In this document: positions 62,397 to 64,000 of the stretch, piece by piece
How positions within the stretch are numbered: position 1 is the stretch's first letter
Layout of the letters: the number at the start of each line of letters is the position of its first letter
Origin: Pantoea phytobeneficialis
GTDB lineage: Bacteria > Pseudomonadota > Gammaproteobacteria > Enterobacterales > Enterobacteriaceae
Direction of reading: 5' to 3'
NCBI RefSeq assembly: GCF_009728735.1
Contig: NZ_CP024637.1
Location: 378,241 to 442,240, forward strand
DNA length: 64,000 nt
Notes under the pieces: generated by a model
What the model saw: the letters and a program-made list of their open reading frames with translations, nothing else
Told to the model about the DNA's origin: nothing
Database searches by the model: none
Translations under genes and position numbers: made by a program

Positions 62397-63668
62397 TTAC
62401 GGATATAACCCGCGATCTTTCCTCGCCAGCAGAATACGCTCACAGGCCAGCGCATATGCCGCAGTGCGTAGCGTGACCTGCAACGCCCCCGCTTTTTGCC
62501 AGACGGTATCAATCGCGCCCTGCATAATGCCGTCGAGTCGCTGATTAATCTCCTCTTCACTCCAGAAGAAGCTGGAAAAATCCTGCACCCATTCGAAGTA
62601 GCTCACCGTCACCCCACCTGCGTTAGCGATGACATCCGGCACCACAGCTATGCCACGCTGCTGCAATACATCATCCGCTTCCGGCAGCGTCGGGCCATTC
62701 GCCCCTTCAATCACCAGGCGGCAGCTTAACCCGCTGGCGCGTTCGGCGGTAATTTGCCCTTCCAGCGCGGCAGGCACCAGGATATCGAAATCCTGCGTCC
62801 AGAAGCTTTCGTCAGCAATATGGTCTGCCTGTGGAAAACCTTTGATACTGCCGTGGTTCTGCTGCCATGCCTGTAATGCCGGGATATCCAACCCGCTTGC
62901 CAGCCAGAGCGTCGCGCTGTGATCCTGCACCGCAACCACTTTCGCCCCTGCCGCGTGAAACAGCTCCGCACTGACGCTACCCACATTGCCAAAGCCCTGC
63001 ACCGCCACGCGGCTGTGCGCAACATCCAGCCCCAACATCGCCGCCGCACGACAACCGGTAACAAACACCCCGCGTCCGGTGGCTTTCACGCGTCCCAGCG
63101 AACCCCCCAGATGCACCGGTTTGCCGGTTACCACGCCTGTCGTGGTCGCACCGACATTCATCGACCAGGTGTCCATCATCCACGCCATTACCTGCGCGTT
63201 GGTACCCACGTCCGGTGCCGGGATATCCTGCTGCGGCCCGATCATGTTGCCAATCTCGCTGGTATAGCGGCGCGTCAAACGTTCCAGCTCCTTCCGTGAA
63301 AGCTGCGCAGGGTCGACACGTATCCCCCCTTTCGCGCCGCCAAACGGCAGGTTTAGCGCGGCACATTTGATGGTCATCCATGCTGACAACGCCATCACTT
63401 CTTCCAGGGTGACGTCAGGATGGAAGCGCACGCCCCCCTTACCCGGCCCGCGCGACAGGTTGTGCTGTACGCGATACCCTTCAAAATGACGTACCGTGCC
63501 ATCGTCCATTTCCAGCGGAATATCAACGATCAGCGCGCGTTTAGGGTGGGTTAGCGTATCAGCCCAGCGGCTGAGATCGCCCAACAACGGCAATACGCGT
63601 TCGACCTGGGTCAGATAGGTTGACCAGGCAGAGTGACGGTCGCCCGTCACATAGGAAAGTGCTGACAA
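62397..63668 (-). CDS. Glu/Leu/Phe/Val dehydrogenase (glutamate dehydrogenase)
   Basis: A 423-residue amino acid dehydrogenase. The catalytic domain shows [20 protein letters not shown] and [16 protein letters not shown] with the active-site Lys residues; [19 protein letters not shown] follows; the NAD(P) fold carries [10 protein letters not shown]. It resembles NAD-type glutamate dehydrogenases of the 420-residue class. A TTG start with GGAGG upstream is used. It lies only 14 bp after accC. Confidence 0.87.
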   Translation of the reverse strand: MSALSYVTGDRHSAWSTYLTQVERVLPLLGDLSRWADTLTHPKRALIVDIPLEMDDGTVRHFEGYRVQHNLSRGPGKGGVRFHPDVTLEEVMALSAWMTIKCAALNLPFGGAKGGIRVDPAQLSRKELERLTRRYTSEIGNMIGPQQDIPAPDVGTNAQVMAWMMDTWSMNVGATTTGVVTGKPVHLGGSLGRVKATGRGVFVTGCRAAAMLGLDVAHSRVAVQGFGNVGSVSAELFHAAGAKVVAVQDHSATLWLASGLDIPALQAWQQNHGSIKGFPQADHIADESFWTQDFDILVPAALEGQITAERASGLSCRLVIEGANGPTLPEADDVLQQRGIAVVPDVIANAGGVTVSYFEWVQDFSSFFWSEEEINQRLDGIMQGAIDTVWQKAGALQVTLRTAAYALACERILLARKDRGLYP

Positions 63669-63682
63669 AACTGACCTCCGGT

Positions 63683-64000
63683 TTACAGGTTGCTAAGTCC
63701 CAGTTTTTTCTCCAGGTAGTGGATATTAGTCCCACCCTGCTGGAAGTTTTCGTCGGACATGATTTTCATCTGCAGTTCGACGTTGGTCTTGATACCGTCG
63801 ATGATCAGCTCCGCCAGCGCATTCTTCATGCGCGCAATCGCCACGTCACGGTTTTCACCGTAGGTGATCAGCTTGCCGATCATGGAGTCGTAGTACGGCG
63901 GCACGCTGTAACCGGCATAGATATGCGATTCCCAGCGCACTCCGAAGCCACCCGGCGCGTGGAAGCGCGTGATCTTGCCCGGACTCGGCAGGAAGGTGTT
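63683..64000 (-). CDS. accC: acetyl-CoA carboxylase biotin carboxylase subunit, C-terminal part
   Basis: The C-terminal ~106 residues of Acc[21 protein letters not shown] then [20 protein letters not shown], and the closing [17 protein letters not shown], nearly identical to E. coli AccC. The rest lies beyond the window end. Usually accC is followed by yhdT and panF in enterobacteria; here a glutamate dehydrogenase gene follows. Confidence 0.9.
   Translation of the reverse strand, partial: NTFLPSPGKITRFHAPGGFGVRWESHIYAGYSVPPYYDSMIGKLITYGENRDVAIARMKNALAELIIDGIKTNVELQMKIMSDENFQQGGTNIHYLEKKLGLSNL

Overview
The window reads as a chromosomal segment of a plant- or environment-associated member of the Erwiniaceae, most likely Pantoea or a close relative. 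The evidence is enterobacterial proteins (PagP, NlpC, NudK-like, YncE, FhuE, an OmpC/OmpF-type porin, AccC), AraC/LysR/GntR-rich accessory DNA, and a recurrent intergenic palindrome built on GTAGCGGCGCGATTTATCGC at gene ends. I see no rRNA, tRNA, CRISPR array, insertion sequence or prophage.

Layout. 1-2.4 kb: a phosphotriesterase-like hydrolase (cut by the window edge), a GATase1-like protein and an M20 amidohydrolase in one overlapping operon. 2.5-6.3 kb: GNAT, AraC regulator, SDR, and glutathione-independent formaldehyde dehydrogenase. 6.5-6.8 kb: six tandem 47-bp repeats. 6.8-17.8 kb: a catabolic cluster with an amino-acid-type ABC transporter, M20 and M24 hydrolases, an enolase-superfamily enzyme, a DapA-like aldolase, an aminotransferase, a stand-alone CTP-synthase-like glutaminase domain, an SDR, and a GntR regulator with two winged helices. 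Four 27-bp operator-like sites tie these units together; the substrate is not known. 17.8-23.8 kb: a LacI-like sensor without a DNA-binding domain, a LysE exporter, a cytochrome b, NudK, a DeoR regulator, and a MarR-GNAT fusion divergent from a dimethylargininase. 23.8-28.1 kb: ECF sigma/anti-sigma/TPR operon, a membrane-anchored hydrolase, and PagP.

28.3-35.4 kb holds two back-to-back three-subunit periplasmic dehydrogenases (Tat-targeted small subunit, GMC flavoprotein with Fe-S cysteines, triheme cytochrome c), probably oxidising sugars or sugar acids. 36.5-40.3 kb is an AT-rich, foreign-looking gene for a ~1245-residue protein. Its C-terminal part resembles the SopA/NleL HECT-type E3 ubiquitin ligases, and its N-terminal part contains a kinase-like domain lacking the catalytic Asp: a probable host-directed effector of unusual architecture. 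40.3-44.1 kb: Fur-regulated yncE and fhuE. 44.7-50.2 kb: alkylsulfatase followed by a small secreted protein, a FadL-type channel and an MscS-type channel. 50.2-53.1 kb: diguanylate cyclase, NlpC, and a 2-oxoglutarate oxygenase.

53.5-62.3 kb looks like purine/N-heterocycle use: an NMT1-type binding protein preceded by a structured RNA that could mask its ribosome binding site, two amidohydrolases of the 8-oxoguanine deaminase/chlorohydrolase type, an MFS exporter with its TetR, a Nac-like LysR, and a porin preceded by an orphan terminator. The window ends with a glutamate dehydrogenase placed directly behind accC, an arrangement not usual for enterobacteria.
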